DNA of 64,000 bases from Rhizobiales bacterium 2SD. Its GTDB lineage: Bacteria > Pseudomonadota > Alphaproteobacteria > Rhizobiales > Beijerinckiaceae. The notes below the pieces were generated by a model. The model was given only the letters and a program-made list of their open reading frames with translations, was not told the origin of the DNA and searched no databases. Below, piece by piece: positions 34,311-42,506 of this stretch. Each line of letters starts with the position of its first letter. Positions within the stretch are counted from its first letter, which is position 1. The DNA lies in NCBI GenBank assembly GCA_005502805.1, contig SCMY01000013.1, forward strand, positions 124,001 through 188,000. The letters are read 5' to 3'. A program made the translations under genes and the position numbers.

Positions 34311-34995
34311 TGATCATGTCCTTGCGTGCGGAGGCTGCCGGCTCCGTCGTAGCTTCCGACAGCAGCGTTTCGAGGAGGCCGACGGCCTCCGAGAAGGTGT
34401 TGAACGGGCGATGGCCGATGCCATTGTCGAGGCAATGCGCGATCAGGCTCTTCTTGGCGAAGACGAGGTCGGCCTGGCCGGCGACGCAGAAATCCGAGCG
34501 ACCGTCGCCGACCAGCAGGGTCAGCGGCCGGCTGAGGCTGCTGGCGACGCGGCATTTGCAGGTGCCGCTGGCGCAGCCACCGGACGGGTCGGCATGCGGC
34601 GAGGTCAGCCGCCAGCGATCGCCGGGCAGCGGCTCGATATGGTTGGCGACGACGGTGAGGCCATTGAGGCCAGCGCGGCCAAGCAGCGCATGGATGGTGC
34701 GGTCCAGCCCGTCGGAGACGACGGTGACCGGGATCCCGGCACGCTGGCACAGCCGCACGAAGGCAGCGAAGTCCCAGTCGATCGCCAGCGAGGAGACGAA
34801 GGTGTCGAACACGTCGGGCGACGCGTGCAGCAGCGCGACCTGACGCTGCATGCACTCGCGAGAGCCGATCTTACCGGCGACCCAGTCCGCCTCGATCTCT
34901 TCCCAGCCCGGCTCCGCGAAACGCTGCAGCACGAGGTCGGTCGTATCCTCGCGTGAGATGGTCCCATCGAAATCGACGATAGCCTGCCAGTTCAT
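34303..34995 (-). CDS. MtnX-like HAD-IB phosphatase
   Basis: A 230-residue HAD hydrolase. 'IVDFDGTISREDTTDLVL' carries nucleophile Asp8 and Asp10, 'VVSDGLDRTI' is motif II, and 'LLVGDGRSDFCVA' is the motif IV GDGxSD. It has the form of MtnX and phosphoserine-phosphatase relatives. The ATG at 34995 fits the family; an open frame continues upstream to 35049. It is the first gene of the leftward cluster and would dephosphorylate a precursor used by the aminotransferase. No other methionine-salvage gene is nearby, so MtnX itself is unlikely. Confidence 0.85.
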   Translation of the reverse strand: MNWQAIVDFDGTISREDTTDLVLQRFAEPGWEEIEADWVAGKIGSRECMQRQVALLHASPDVFDTFVSSLAIDWDFAAFVRLCQRAGIPVTVVSDGLDRTIHALLGRAGLNGLTVVANHIEPLPGDRWRLTSPHADPSGGCASGTCKCRVASSLSRPLTLLVGDGRSDFCVAGQADLVFAKKSLIAHCLDNGIGHRPFNTFSEAVGLLETLLSEATTEPAASARKDMING

Positions 34996-35076
34996 GCCTG
35001 CTGCGCTCCAGCCAGTCCGCGCGCCGCTACAGCAACCCTCGTGCCACACACCAAGCCATTGAAATATCGAGACGAA

Positions 35077-35105
35077 GGGAGCTGCAGTCCTGGGCTGCAG
35101 CTCCC
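35077..35105. other. 11-bp stem-loop in the leader of the HAD/aminotransferase operon
   Basis: GGGAGCTGCAG and CTGCAGCTCCC are perfectly complementary with a 7-base loop. It lies 82 bases before the HAD ATG, in the leftward leader. No T-run follows in the leftward direction; GTCTTTT follows in the rightward one. It could be an attenuator, an mRNA-stability hairpin or a terminator of rightward read-through. Confidence 0.5.
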
Positions 35106-35119
35106 GTCTTTTGGAGGCG

Positions 35120-35136
35120 GCTCCATTTTTTGGAGC
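35120..35136. promoter_or_regulatory. IclR-type operator, distal copy
   Basis: GCTCCA and TGGAGC flank TTTTT. The 13-base core TCCATTTTTTGGA is identical to that of the site at 35358-35378, 240 bases away. It lies just upstream of the leftward HAD operon, so the IclR protein may also act there. Confidence 0.6.
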
Positions 35137-35148
35137 AACCCGGTCGGT

Positions 35149-35229
35149 TTAGGTGTCGCGAGTTTGCCTCAGGATTGCCTGGCGATCAGGTGCCCGCACG
35201 AGGAACGCAACGAAAAGGCTGACCAGCAT
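35149..35229 (-). CDS. Possible 26-residue leader peptide
   Basis: An ATG at 35229 with AGGGGG 6 bases before it opens a short frame (MLVSLFVAFLVRAPD...) ending at TAA 35149. The first dozen residues are hydrophobic. It precedes the distal IclR palindrome and the stem-loop on the strand of the HAD operon. Too short for codon evidence; listed only because of its ribosome site and position. Confidence 0.2.
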   Translation of the reverse strand: MLVSLFVAFLVRAPDRQAILRQTRDT

Positions 35230-35312
35230 CGGCAGCCCCCTGCCGGGTCCCCTTCCGCCTCCTGCCGCGAACGATTCGAACCGCCAGACCCCACCCCGCG
35301 ACACAAACCGTC

Positions 35313-35340
35313 TTGACTCATCGTCATCTCAGCGTATTGT
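35313..35340 (+). promoter_or_regulatory. Promoter of the iclR-hydantoinase operon
   Basis: TTGACT at 35313-35318 and TATTGT at 35335-35340 are separated by 16 bases. Transcription would start near 35347, so the palindrome at 35358-35378 falls just downstream, a position suited to repression. Confidence 0.6.
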
Positions 35341-35357
35341 TCCTTTAATTGCAACTT

Positions 35358-35378
35358 AAGTTCCATTTTTTGGAACTT
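35358..35378. promoter_or_regulatory. IclR-type operator, proximal copy (autoregulation)
   Basis: AAGTTCCA and TGGAACTT form a perfect 8-bp inverted repeat around TTTTT, ending 17 bases before the iclR ATG. 'TTCCA...TGGAA' is typical of IclR-family sites. Confidence 0.75.
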
Positions 35379-35395
35379 TTTTGGAAGCGACCCGG

Positions 35396-36181
35396 ATGTC
35401 CATCCTGACGGCAGCCGCAGACGTGCTTCGTTGCTTCTCCAGCACGCGTCACGACGTGACCGTGACCGACCTCGTGACCCTGCTTGGCATGCCCAAGAGC
35501 AACGCCTCGCGCCTGCTGCGGGCGATGCGTGACGAGGGGCTTCTGGAGACGGTCGGCGACAGCAAGCGCTATCGCCCGGCGCTGCTGCTCGCGCAGGTCG
35601 GCCAGCTCTATCGTTTCGCGGCATCGCTGATCGACCGCGCCGACGCCGTGGTCGGGCGCGTCTCCGATGAGATCGGCCACACCGGCTATATCAGTGTCCG
35701 CCGCGGCACCGAGATCATCGGCGTCACCGCCCATCCCGGCCGGCATGCGCTCAGGGTCGTCACCGCGATCGGCGACCGCATCCCCGCCTTCGCGTCCAGT
35801 ACCGGCCGCGCTTTGCTTGCAAGGCTCAGCGACGCCGAGGTCCGCGCGCTCTATCCCGAGGGCTTCACTGCGCCTTCGGAAACCGCGCCTCGCAGCATGG
35901 ACGACTTGCTGGCACGGCTGGCCGAGACCCGCCGCAACGGCTTCGCCGAATCCCATGACGAGGCGGTACGCGGCGTGCGCGCCATCTCGGTCGGCCTCGG
36001 CGATCCCACCACCGGCGACGAGGTCGCGCTCTGCATCTCTTTCCCGGCTGCGACGGTCGAGCCGGGCGAGCGCCTTTCCATCATCCGTTCCCTGGCCGAA
36101 GGCGCCGCCGAGATCGCGGCCCTGACCCAGGACAAGCGCTTCTTCCCCTTGAACCTCACATCTTCGGAGACTGCTCCATGA
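35396..36181 (+). CDS. IclR-family transcriptional regulator
   Basis: A 261-residue regulator with an N-terminal winged HTH (about 5-60, 'VTDLVTLLGMPKSNASRLLRAMRDEGLLE') and a C-terminal effector domain ('TGYISVRRGTEIIGV', 'AFASSTGRALLARLSD'). The ATG at 35396 is used because codons before it run into the operator. Its stop overlaps the hydantoinase ATG (ATGA), so it controls and is cotranscribed with the fused hydantoinase, OPT transporter and AroM genes. The effector is probably the cyclic amide substrate or a product of it. Confidence 0.92.
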   Translation: MSILTAAADVLRCFSSTRHDVTVTDLVTLLGMPKSNASRLLRAMRDEGLLETVGDSKRYRPALLLAQVGQLYRFAASLIDRADAVVGRVSDEIGHTGYISVRRGTEIIGVTAHPGRHALRVVTAIGDRIPAFASSTGRALLARLSDAEVRALYPEGFTAPSETAPRSMDDLLARLAETRRNGFAESHDEAVRGVRAISVGLGDPTTGDEVALCISFPAATVEPGERLSIIRSLAEGAAEIAALTQDKRFFPLNLTSSETAP

Positions 36182-39100
36182 GCAATCGCTGGCGCATCGG
36201 CTTCGACATCGGCGGCACTTTCACCGATTTCATCCTCTATGACGGCCAAGAACGCTCGGTCCGGCTGCACAAGCGCCTGACAACCCCTCACGACCCATCG
36301 GAAGCAGCGCTCATTGGCCTTGGCGAACTCGTCGAAATGGCCGGGATCACGCTCGCCGATGTCGGCGACATCGTCCATGGCACCACGCTGGTCACCAACG
36401 CTGTAATCGAGCGCAAGGGCTCCAAGCTCGGCCTGATCACCACCAGGGGCTTCCGCGACATCCTCGAAATGGGGACCGAGCAGCGCTACGACATCTACGA
36501 TCTCTTCCTGACCTTCCCCGACCCGCTGGTCTCGCGCGAGCATCGCCTCGAAGTGCCTGAGCGCATGGATCGCGACGGCAAGGTCGTGACCGCGCTCGAC
36601 GCCGAGGCCGTGCGCAAGGCCGCCCGCGAACTCGCCGCCGCCGGCTGCGAGGCGATCGCGATCTGCTTCCTCAACAGCTACCGCAATCCCGCCCATGAGC
36701 AGGAAGCCGGCCGCATCGTCCGCGAGACCTGCCCCGAGCTCACCGTCTCGCTCTCGAGCGAGGTCGTCGCCGAGATCTGGGAATACCAGCGCTTCGTCAC
36801 CACCGCCGCCAACGCCTATGTCCAGCCGCTGATGCGGCGCTATCTGGAGCGGCTGGAGCGCGAGCTCGCCGCCCGCTCCTTCACCGGCGCGCTCCGGCTG
36901 ATGCATTCGGCCGGCGGCCTGGTCTCGCCCGAGACGGCGCGCACCTTCCCGATCCGCCTGCTGGAGAGCGGCCCGGCCGGCGGCGGCCTCGCCACGGCCC
37001 TGTTCGGCGAGCTCGCCGGCCACAAGGACGTGATCTCCTTCGACATGGGCGGCACCACCGCCAAGGCCTGCATGATCGAGGACGGCCGCGCCGAGATCGC
37101 GCCGATGCTGGAAGCCGGCCGCGTCAACCGCTTCGCCAAGGGCTCCGGCCTGCCGATCAAGGCGCCGGTGATCGACATGATCGAGATCGGCGCCGGCGGT
37201 GGCTCGATCGCGGCGATCGACGAGGTCGGCCTGCTCAAGGTCGGCCCGCATTCGGCCGGCTCAGACCCCGGCCCGGCCTGCTACGGCATGGGCGGCGTGA
37301 AGCCGACCGTGACCGACGCCAATCTCGTCCTCGGCTATTATGATCCCGGCTTCTTCCTCGGCGGGCGCATGGCGCTCGACCTCGACGCCGCACGCAAAGC
37401 CGTCTCGACCGTCGCCGAGCCGCTCGGCCTCTCGATCGAGGAAGCGGCCTGGGGCATCCATAAGGTCGTGGTCGAGAGCATGGGCGCGGCTGCCCGCGTG
37501 CATCTCGTCGAGAAGGGCAAGGACCCGCGCCACTACGCCATGGTCGGCTTCGGCGGCGCCGGCCCGGCCCACGCCGTCGACGTCGCCCGCGTGCTCGGCG
37601 TCAAGCAGGTCATCATCCCGCCGGCTTCCGGCGCGGCCTCGGCGCTCGGCTTCCTCGCCGCGCCGCTCTCCTTCGATCAGGTGCGCTCGCTGCCAGTCGA
37701 ATTCTCCGAAGGCTTCGACGCCGCCGCGGTCAACCGTGTGCTGACCGAGCTTGAGGAGGAAGGCCGCAAGCACCTGATCGAGGCCGGCGTGAAGCCCGCC
37801 GACGTCACGGTCGAGCGCTCGGCCGATATGCGCCTCGTCGGCCAGATGCACGACATTTCCGTGCCGCTGCCTTCCGGCGCGATCGATGCGTCGAGCCTGG
37901 AGGCGATCCGCGCCGCCTTCAGCAAGGCCTATTCCGCCCGCTACACCTCGGTCTACGAAGGCGCGCGACTGGAGGCGATCAATTTCCGCGTCCGCTGCGC
38001 CGGCCCGGTGCCGACGCTCTCGCTCTCCGGTGCCGCCGGCGGCGGCGACGCCGCAGCCAAGGTCAAGGGCACGCGCCGCGCCTGGTTCGAGGGCGGCTGG
38101 AGCGAGGCCGGGGTCTATGACCGCTACGCCCTGCGCGCTGGCGACACCATCAAGGGCCCGGCGATCATCGAGGAGCGCGAGGCGACCACGATCGTCCCGC
38201 CCGGCGACAGCGTCACGATCGACGATGTCCTGAACCTCCTGGTCCATGTCGGCCAGGCCAGCGCGGCGGAAACCTCGATCACCGCCGACATGCCGCTGGC
38301 CGAAGCCGCGCGCCGCATCGAGGCCGATCCGATCTCGCTGGAGATCATGTGGAGCCGGATGATCAACGTCGTCGAGGAGATGTGGCTGACCGTCTGCCGC
38401 ACCGCCTTCTCGCTGGTGATCTCCGAGGCGCAGGACTTCGCCTGCGAGCTGCTCGATCCCGAAGGCGAGACGCTGGCGCACAGCCCGCGCGCCATGCCGG
38501 TCTTCAATCTGACGCTGCCGCGCGCGGTCAAGGCTCTGCTGGAACGCTACCCGGCCGAGACGCTGAAGCCCGGCGACGTGCTGATCACCAACGATCCCTG
38601 GCTCTGCGCCGGCCATCTCTTCGACATCGCCATCGTCACCCCGGTCTTCCTGGGCAATCGCGTCGTCGGCCTGATGGGCACGGTCGGCCATGTCTCCGAC
38701 ATCGGCGGCACCAAGGACTCGTTGCGCGCCCGCGAGATCTACGAGGAAGGCTTCCAGATCCCGCCGATGAAGCTCTACGAGGCCGGCAGGATCAACGAGA
38801 CGCTGGTCCGCCTGCTCGCCGAGAACGTGCGCAATTCCGAGCAGGTGCTCGGCGACCTCCACTCCTTCGTCGCGGCCAACGCCATCGGCGCCGAGCGCTT
38901 GCAGTCCTTCCTCACCGACTACGGCATGCAGGACCTGCGGGCGCTCGCTCATGTCGTGCAGAGCCGCTCCGAGAAGGCGATGCGCGAGGCGATCCGCGCG
39001 CTCCCCGACGGCACCTATCACGGCACCGTCTCGAACAACCCGCTCGGCACGCCGATGACCTATCCGCTGGCGCTGACGGTCAAGGACGACACGATCCATC

Positions 39101-40026
39101 TCGACTTCGCCGGTGCGCCGCCGCAGCTGCCGCAGGGCGGGCTGAACTGCACGCTCAACTACACGATGGCGCACGCCACCTACCCGCTGAAATGCATGCT
39201 GACGCCGTCGGTGCGCGGCAATGCCGGCTGCTATCGCGCCTTCTCGATCGATGCGCCCAAGGGCTCGATCCTGAACTGCGACAAGCCGCTGGCAGTCAAT
39301 CTGCGCACCCGCACCGGCTGGTATCTGGCGCCCAATATCTTCCGCGCTTTGTCGCAGGCGGCCCCGCGCCAAGTCCAGGCCTTCACCGGCCTGCCGGTAG
39401 CGGCCAGCGTCTATGGCCGCGACCAGGCCGGCGACACCTATTCCGACATGCTCTTCGTCGGCGGCGGCCAGGGCGGCTCGGCCCATGGCGACGGCAAGTC
39501 GGGCCTGCTCTACCCGACCTCGGCGGCCAACACCTCGATCGAGACCTTCGAATCGCGCGTGCCGGTGCTGGTGGTCGAGAAGACCTATCTGACCGACTCC
39601 GGCGGCGCCGGCCGCCAGCGCGGCGGCCTCGGCCAGCGCGTTCGTCTGCGCAAGCTCTCGGATGATGGCCTGCCGACTTTGGTCTCGCTCTATCCGGAAG
39701 GGGTCAACAACCCGATTCCCGGCCTGTTCGACGGCAAGGCCGGCGGCGGCGCCTCGGGCCGGGTCATCGACGAACAGGGCCATGTCCTGAAGGACGTCGG
39801 CACCGGCGAGCTCGTCCAGGTCAAGCAGCCGCGCGAGATCGTCGAGCTCGTGCTCGCCGGCGGCGCCGGCTACGGCCCGGCCTCCGAGCGCTCCCGCGAG
39901 GCGATCGCCCGCGACATCGCGCTCGGCCTCGTCTCGCCGGAAGCGGCGAAGCGCGATTACGGCATGCATGCCGCCCATGCCTCCCAGGATGTCGGCGAAG
40001 CCAAGACCGGCATCCTTGTTGCCTGA
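36178..40026 (+). CDS. Fused HyuA-HyuB hydantoinase/5-oxoprolinase
   Basis: A 1282-residue protein that joins an ATP-dependent HyuA-type half (residues 1 to ~690, with 'DIGGTFTDFILYDG', 'HGTTLVTNAVIERKG', 'SFDMGGTTAKACMI' and 'GAGGGSIAAID') to a HyuB-type half (from ~717, 'SLEIMWSRMINVVEEM', 'TNDPWLCAGHLFDIAIV', 'GGAGRQRGGLGQRVRL'). The family opens cyclic amides such as 5-oxoproline or hydantoins with ATP. The fused form is like eukaryotic 5-oxoprolinase, while the window's other system (55754-59568) is split. It is followed by an OPT-type transporter and AroM, a setting for peptide-like cyclic substrates. Confidence 0.92.
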   Translation: MSNRWRIGFDIGGTFTDFILYDGQERSVRLHKRLTTPHDPSEAALIGLGELVEMAGITLADVGDIVHGTTLVTNAVIERKGSKLGLITTRGFRDILEMGTEQRYDIYDLFLTFPDPLVSREHRLEVPERMDRDGKVVTALDAEAVRKAARELAAAGCEAIAICFLNSYRNPAHEQEAGRIVRETCPELTVSLSSEVVAEIWEYQRFVTTAANAYVQPLMRRYLERLERELAARSFTGALRLMHSAGGLVSPETARTFPIRLLESGPAGGGLATALFGELAGHKDVISFDMGGTTAKACMIEDGRAEIAPMLEAGRVNRFAKGSGLPIKAPVIDMIEIGAGGGSIAAIDEVGLLKVGPHSAGSDPGPACYGMGGVKPTVTDANLVLGYYDPGFFLGGRMALDLDAARKAVSTVAEPLGLSIEEAAWGIHKVVVESMGAAARVHLVEKGKDPRHYAMVGFGGAGPAHAVDVARVLGVKQVIIPPASGAASALGFLAAPLSFDQVRSLPVEFSEGFDAAAVNRVLTELEEEGRKHLIEAGVKPADVTVERSADMRLVGQMHDISVPLPSGAIDASSLEAIRAAFSKAYSARYTSVYEGARLEAINFRVRCAGPVPTLSLSGAAGGGDAAAKVKGTRRAWFEGGWSEAGVYDRYALRAGDTIKGPAIIEEREATTIVPPGDSVTIDDVLNLLVHVGQASAAETSITADMPLAEAARRIEADPISLEIMWSRMINVVEEMWLTVCRTAFSLVISEAQDFACELLDPEGETLAHSPRAMPVFNLTLPRAVKALLERYPAETLKPGDVLITNDPWLCAGHLFDIAIVTPVFLGNRVVGLMGTVGHVSDIGGTKDSLRAREIYEEGFQIPPMKLYEAGRINETLVRLLAENVRNSEQVLGDLHSFVAANAIGAERLQSFLTDYGMQDLRALAHVVQSRSEKAMREAIRALPDGTYHGTVSNNPLGTPMTYPLALTVKDDTIHLDFAGAPPQLPQGGLNCTLNYTMAHATYPLKCMLTPSVRGNAGCYRAFSIDAPKGSILNCDKPLAVNLRTRTGWYLAPNIFRALSQAAPRQVQAFTGLPVAASVYGRDQAGDTYSDMLFVGGGQGGSAHGDGKSGLLYPTSAANTSIETFESRVPVLVVEKTYLTDSGGAGRQRGGLGQRVRLRKLSDDGLPTLVSLYPEGVNNPIPGLFDGKAGGGASGRVIDEQGHVLKDVGTGELVQVKQPREIVELVLAGGAGYGPASERSREAIARDIALGLVSPEAAKRDYGMHAAHASQDVGEAKTGILVA

Positions 40027-40072
40027 CGGATCAAACGGACAAGCCCACAGGGGCGAATGAGGGGACTGAGGC

Positions 40073-41746
40073 ATGATGACGCAAAATGACGGAGTGCCTC
40101 AGCGGCACCCCAGCCTGTTCGAGCCGGCGACGCTGGCGCTGATCGCGATCCTCTGCGTCTTCGGCGCAATCATCGGGATGCAGTTGCTGGTCTCGCTCGG
40201 CATCACCGCCAACACCTCGCTGATCGGCGCACTCGCCGCCATGGCGCTGGCGCGCGTGCCGCTCGCGATCTTCGCGCGCTACCGCTCGATCCACGTCCAG
40301 AACCTGGCCCAGAGCGCGATCTCCTCGGCGACCTTCGGTGCGGCGAACAGCTTGCTGCTGCCGGTCGGCATCCCCTGGCTGCTCGGCCGTCCCGATCTCG
40401 TCCTGCCGATGCTGGCCGGCGCCTTCTTCGCCATGCTGCTCGACGGCTACCTGCTCTACCGGATGTTCGATTCCCGCGTCTTCCCCGCGACTGGCGCGTG
40501 GCCGCCGGGCGTCGCCGCCGCGGAGGCGATTAAGGCCGGCGACGAGGGCGGCCGCAAGGCGGTGCTGATGGGCGTCGGCTTCGTCACCGCCATCCTCGTG
40601 GGCTTCGTCAAAGTACCGCTGGCCTGGATCGGTTTCGCCGGCTCGGCTGCGATGTCGAGTATCCCGATGTCAGCCTTCGGCGTCGCCTTCATCGGCAATA
40701 TCTGGGCGCTGGCCATGTTCGGCATCGGCCTCCTGCTGCGCGGCTATTCCAGCCAGATCTTCGGCGGACCGCTGTTCGAGACGATCATCCCGAAGGGCGA
40801 CCTGATGGCCGCCTATATCCCGCATGGCTTCATGATCGGCGCCGGCCTCGTCGCGCTGCTGCAGGTCGGCATGCTGCTCTTCCGCCGCAGCGAGGCGCAA
40901 AGAGAGGCCGAGGCTGCCGCGGGCACCTCGGACGCGCAGGTGAAGCGTGCGCTCGGGCTCGGCACCATCGGCTATCTCGTCATCGCCGTCTTCCTCGCTC
41001 TGGTCGGCGGGCTGATGACCGACATGTCGATCGGCATGCTGATCCTGTTCGTGCTCTACGCCGCCTTCGCCGCCTATGTGCACGAATTGATCGTCGGCCT
41101 CGCTGCGATGCATTCCGGTTGGTTCCCGGCCTTCGCGGTCGCGCTTATCACCCTGATCATCGGCATGCTCCTCGGCTTCCCTCTGCCTGCGCTGGCGCTG
41201 CTCGTCGGCTTCTCGGCCGCGACCGGTCCCGCCTTCGCCGACATGGGCTACGACCTCAAGGCCGGCTACCTGCTGCGTGGCAACGGCGCCGACCCCGCCT
41301 TCGAGCGCGAAGGCCGCCGCCAGCAGCTCTTCGCCGCGATGTTCGCCTTCGTCGTCGCCGGCGCGGTCGTGCTGGTCTCCTACCAGTCGTTCTTCGACCG
41401 GAACCTCGTCGCCCCCGTCGACAAGGTCTATGCCGCCACGATCAAGGCCGGCGTCGCGCCGGGCGTCGCCTGGCAGCTCTTCCTCTGGGCGATCCCCGGC
41501 GCGATCCTGCAACTCGTCGGCGGGCCGAAGCGCCAGATCGGCGTGCTCTTCGCCACCGGCCTCCTGATCAACTTCCCGATGGCGGGCTGGGCGGTGCTGG
41601 CGGGCATCCTCTGCCGGCTCATCTGGGAGAAGCTGCGCGGCGCCGATGGCGAAGGCGACATGGAGGTATTCGCCGCTGGCGTGATCGCCGGCGACGCGAT
41701 CTTCTCCTTCTTCGACTCCGTGCTGAAGAACTTCAACAAGCCCTGA
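40073..41746 (+). CDS. OPT-family transporter
   Basis: A ~557-residue inner-membrane protein with about 14 hydrophobic helices. 'VQNLAQSAISSATFGAANSLLLPVGIP' (region ~75-105) and 'GAFFAMLLDGYLLYRMF' fit the oligopeptide transporter (OPT) superfamily, which moves peptides, derivatives or metal chelates by ion symport. Adjacent ATGs at 40073 and 40076 are both possible starts, with GAGGGGACTGAGG before them. Operon position says it imports the substrate of the fused hydantoinase, for example a pyroglutamyl or hydantoin-like compound. Confidence 0.8.
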   Translation: MMTQNDGVPQRHPSLFEPATLALIAILCVFGAIIGMQLLVSLGITANTSLIGALAAMALARVPLAIFARYRSIHVQNLAQSAISSATFGAANSLLLPVGIPWLLGRPDLVLPMLAGAFFAMLLDGYLLYRMFDSRVFPATGAWPPGVAAAEAIKAGDEGGRKAVLMGVGFVTAILVGFVKVPLAWIGFAGSAAMSSIPMSAFGVAFIGNIWALAMFGIGLLLRGYSSQIFGGPLFETIIPKGDLMAAYIPHGFMIGAGLVALLQVGMLLFRRSEAQREAEAAAGTSDAQVKRALGLGTIGYLVIAVFLALVGGLMTDMSIGMLILFVLYAAFAAYVHELIVGLAAMHSGWFPAFAVALITLIIGMLLGFPLPALALLVGFSAATGPAFADMGYDLKAGYLLRGNGADPAFEREGRRQQLFAAMFAFVVAGAVVLVSYQSFFDRNLVAPVDKVYAATIKAGVAPGVAWQLFLWAIPGAILQLVGGPKRQIGVLFATGLLINFPMAGWAVLAGILCRLIWEKLRGADGEGDMEVFAAGVIAGDAIFSFFDSVLKNFNKP

Positions 41747-41754
41747 GGGCACAA

Positions 41755-41780
41755 GGCCCGGGCCGTTACCGGTCCGGGCC
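41755..41780. other. GC-rich stem-loop between the OPT and AroM genes
   Basis: GGCCCGG and CCGGGCC pair around a 12-base loop that itself contains CCG/CGG. There is no T-run. It may reduce or stabilise downstream expression of aroM. Confidence 0.35.
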
Positions 41781-41804
41781 GCTTCACATCCGGAAGGAAG
41801 CGCC

Positions 41805-42476
41805 ATGGCCAAGCTCGGCACCCTCACCATCGGCCAGGCACCGCGCGCCGACATCACGCCGATCCTCGATGCGGTGCTGGGTTCGGAACTGCCCCGGCTG
41901 CATGCCGGCGTGCTCGACGGGTTGTCGCGCGAGGAGATCGACCGCGATTTCGCGCCAGAGCCGGACGGCGCGCTCCTGATCACCAAGCTGCTCGACGGAA
42001 CCTCCGTCGTCATCGACCGCCAGCGCACCGAGCGGGCCGCACAGGCCAAGCTCGCCGCGCTCGAAGCCGCCGGCTGCAGCACGATCCTGATGCTCTGCAC
42101 CGGGCATTTCGCCAACCTGCGCACCGAGCGCGCCCGACTGATCGAGCCGGACCGCATCCTGCCGCCGACAGTCGCGGCGCTGGTCCAGGATGCCCAGCTT
42201 GGCATCATCGTGCCGCTCGCCGAGCAGATCGCCTCGGAGGCCGGGAAATGGGCGCCGCTTGCCCATCCGCCGATCTATGCCGCCGCCTCGCCCTATGGCG
42301 GCGATGGTCCGTCGGTTGCGGAGGCCGCCGAGAGCCTTGCCGAGCACGGCGCGCAGATCCTGCTGATGGACTGCATGGGCTTCGTCGAGCGTCATCGCCA
42401 GGAGGCCGCCGCAGCCGCCCTCCCGGTCATCCTGTCGAACGCGCTGATCGCCAAGATCGTCTCGGAAGTGGTCTGA
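41805..42476 (+). CDS. AroM-family protein
   Basis: A 223-residue protein with the AroM pattern: 'LGTLTIGQAPRADITPIL' at the N-terminus, 'LDGLSREEIDRDFAPEPD', 'MLCTGHFANL' and 'LLMDCMGF' with conserved Cys residues. AroM was named from its place near aroL in E. coli; its activity is unproven. Many relatives sit in hydantoinase operons, as here, and the family is distantly like Asp/Glu racemases. A racemase or hydrolase role on the opened product is possible but not shown. RBS GGAAGGAAG precedes the ATG. Confidence 0.85.
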   Translation: MAKLGTLTIGQAPRADITPILDAVLGSELPRLHAGVLDGLSREEIDRDFAPEPDGALLITKLLDGTSVVIDRQRTERAAQAKLAALEAAGCSTILMLCTGHFANLRTERARLIEPDRILPPTVAALVQDAQLGIIVPLAEQIASEAGKWAPLAHPPIYAAASPYGGDGPSVAEAAESLAEHGAQILLMDCMGFVERHRQEAAAAALPVILSNALIAKIVSEVV

Positions 42477-42495
42477 GAGCGCAGCTTCGGCGCTC
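42477..42495. terminator. Weak hairpin between convergent operons
   Basis: GAGCGC and GCGCTC form a 6-bp stem with a 7-base loop directly after the AroM stop and 12 bases from the VOC stop. No T-run, so low confidence as a two-way terminator. Confidence 0.3.
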
Positions 42496-42506
42496 CCAAA
42501 GCCACG

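Noticed and set aside
34303..34995. MtnX of methionine salvage
   Set aside because: The fold matches, but no mtnA, mtnB, mtnC or mtnD gene is nearby and the gene is coupled to an aminotransferase.
37261..40074. A 937-codon open frame on the - strand
   Set aside because: It is antisense to the fused hydantoinase gene, whose sequence is conserved throughout. The translation shows only Arg/Gly/Ala/Asp-rich low complexity.
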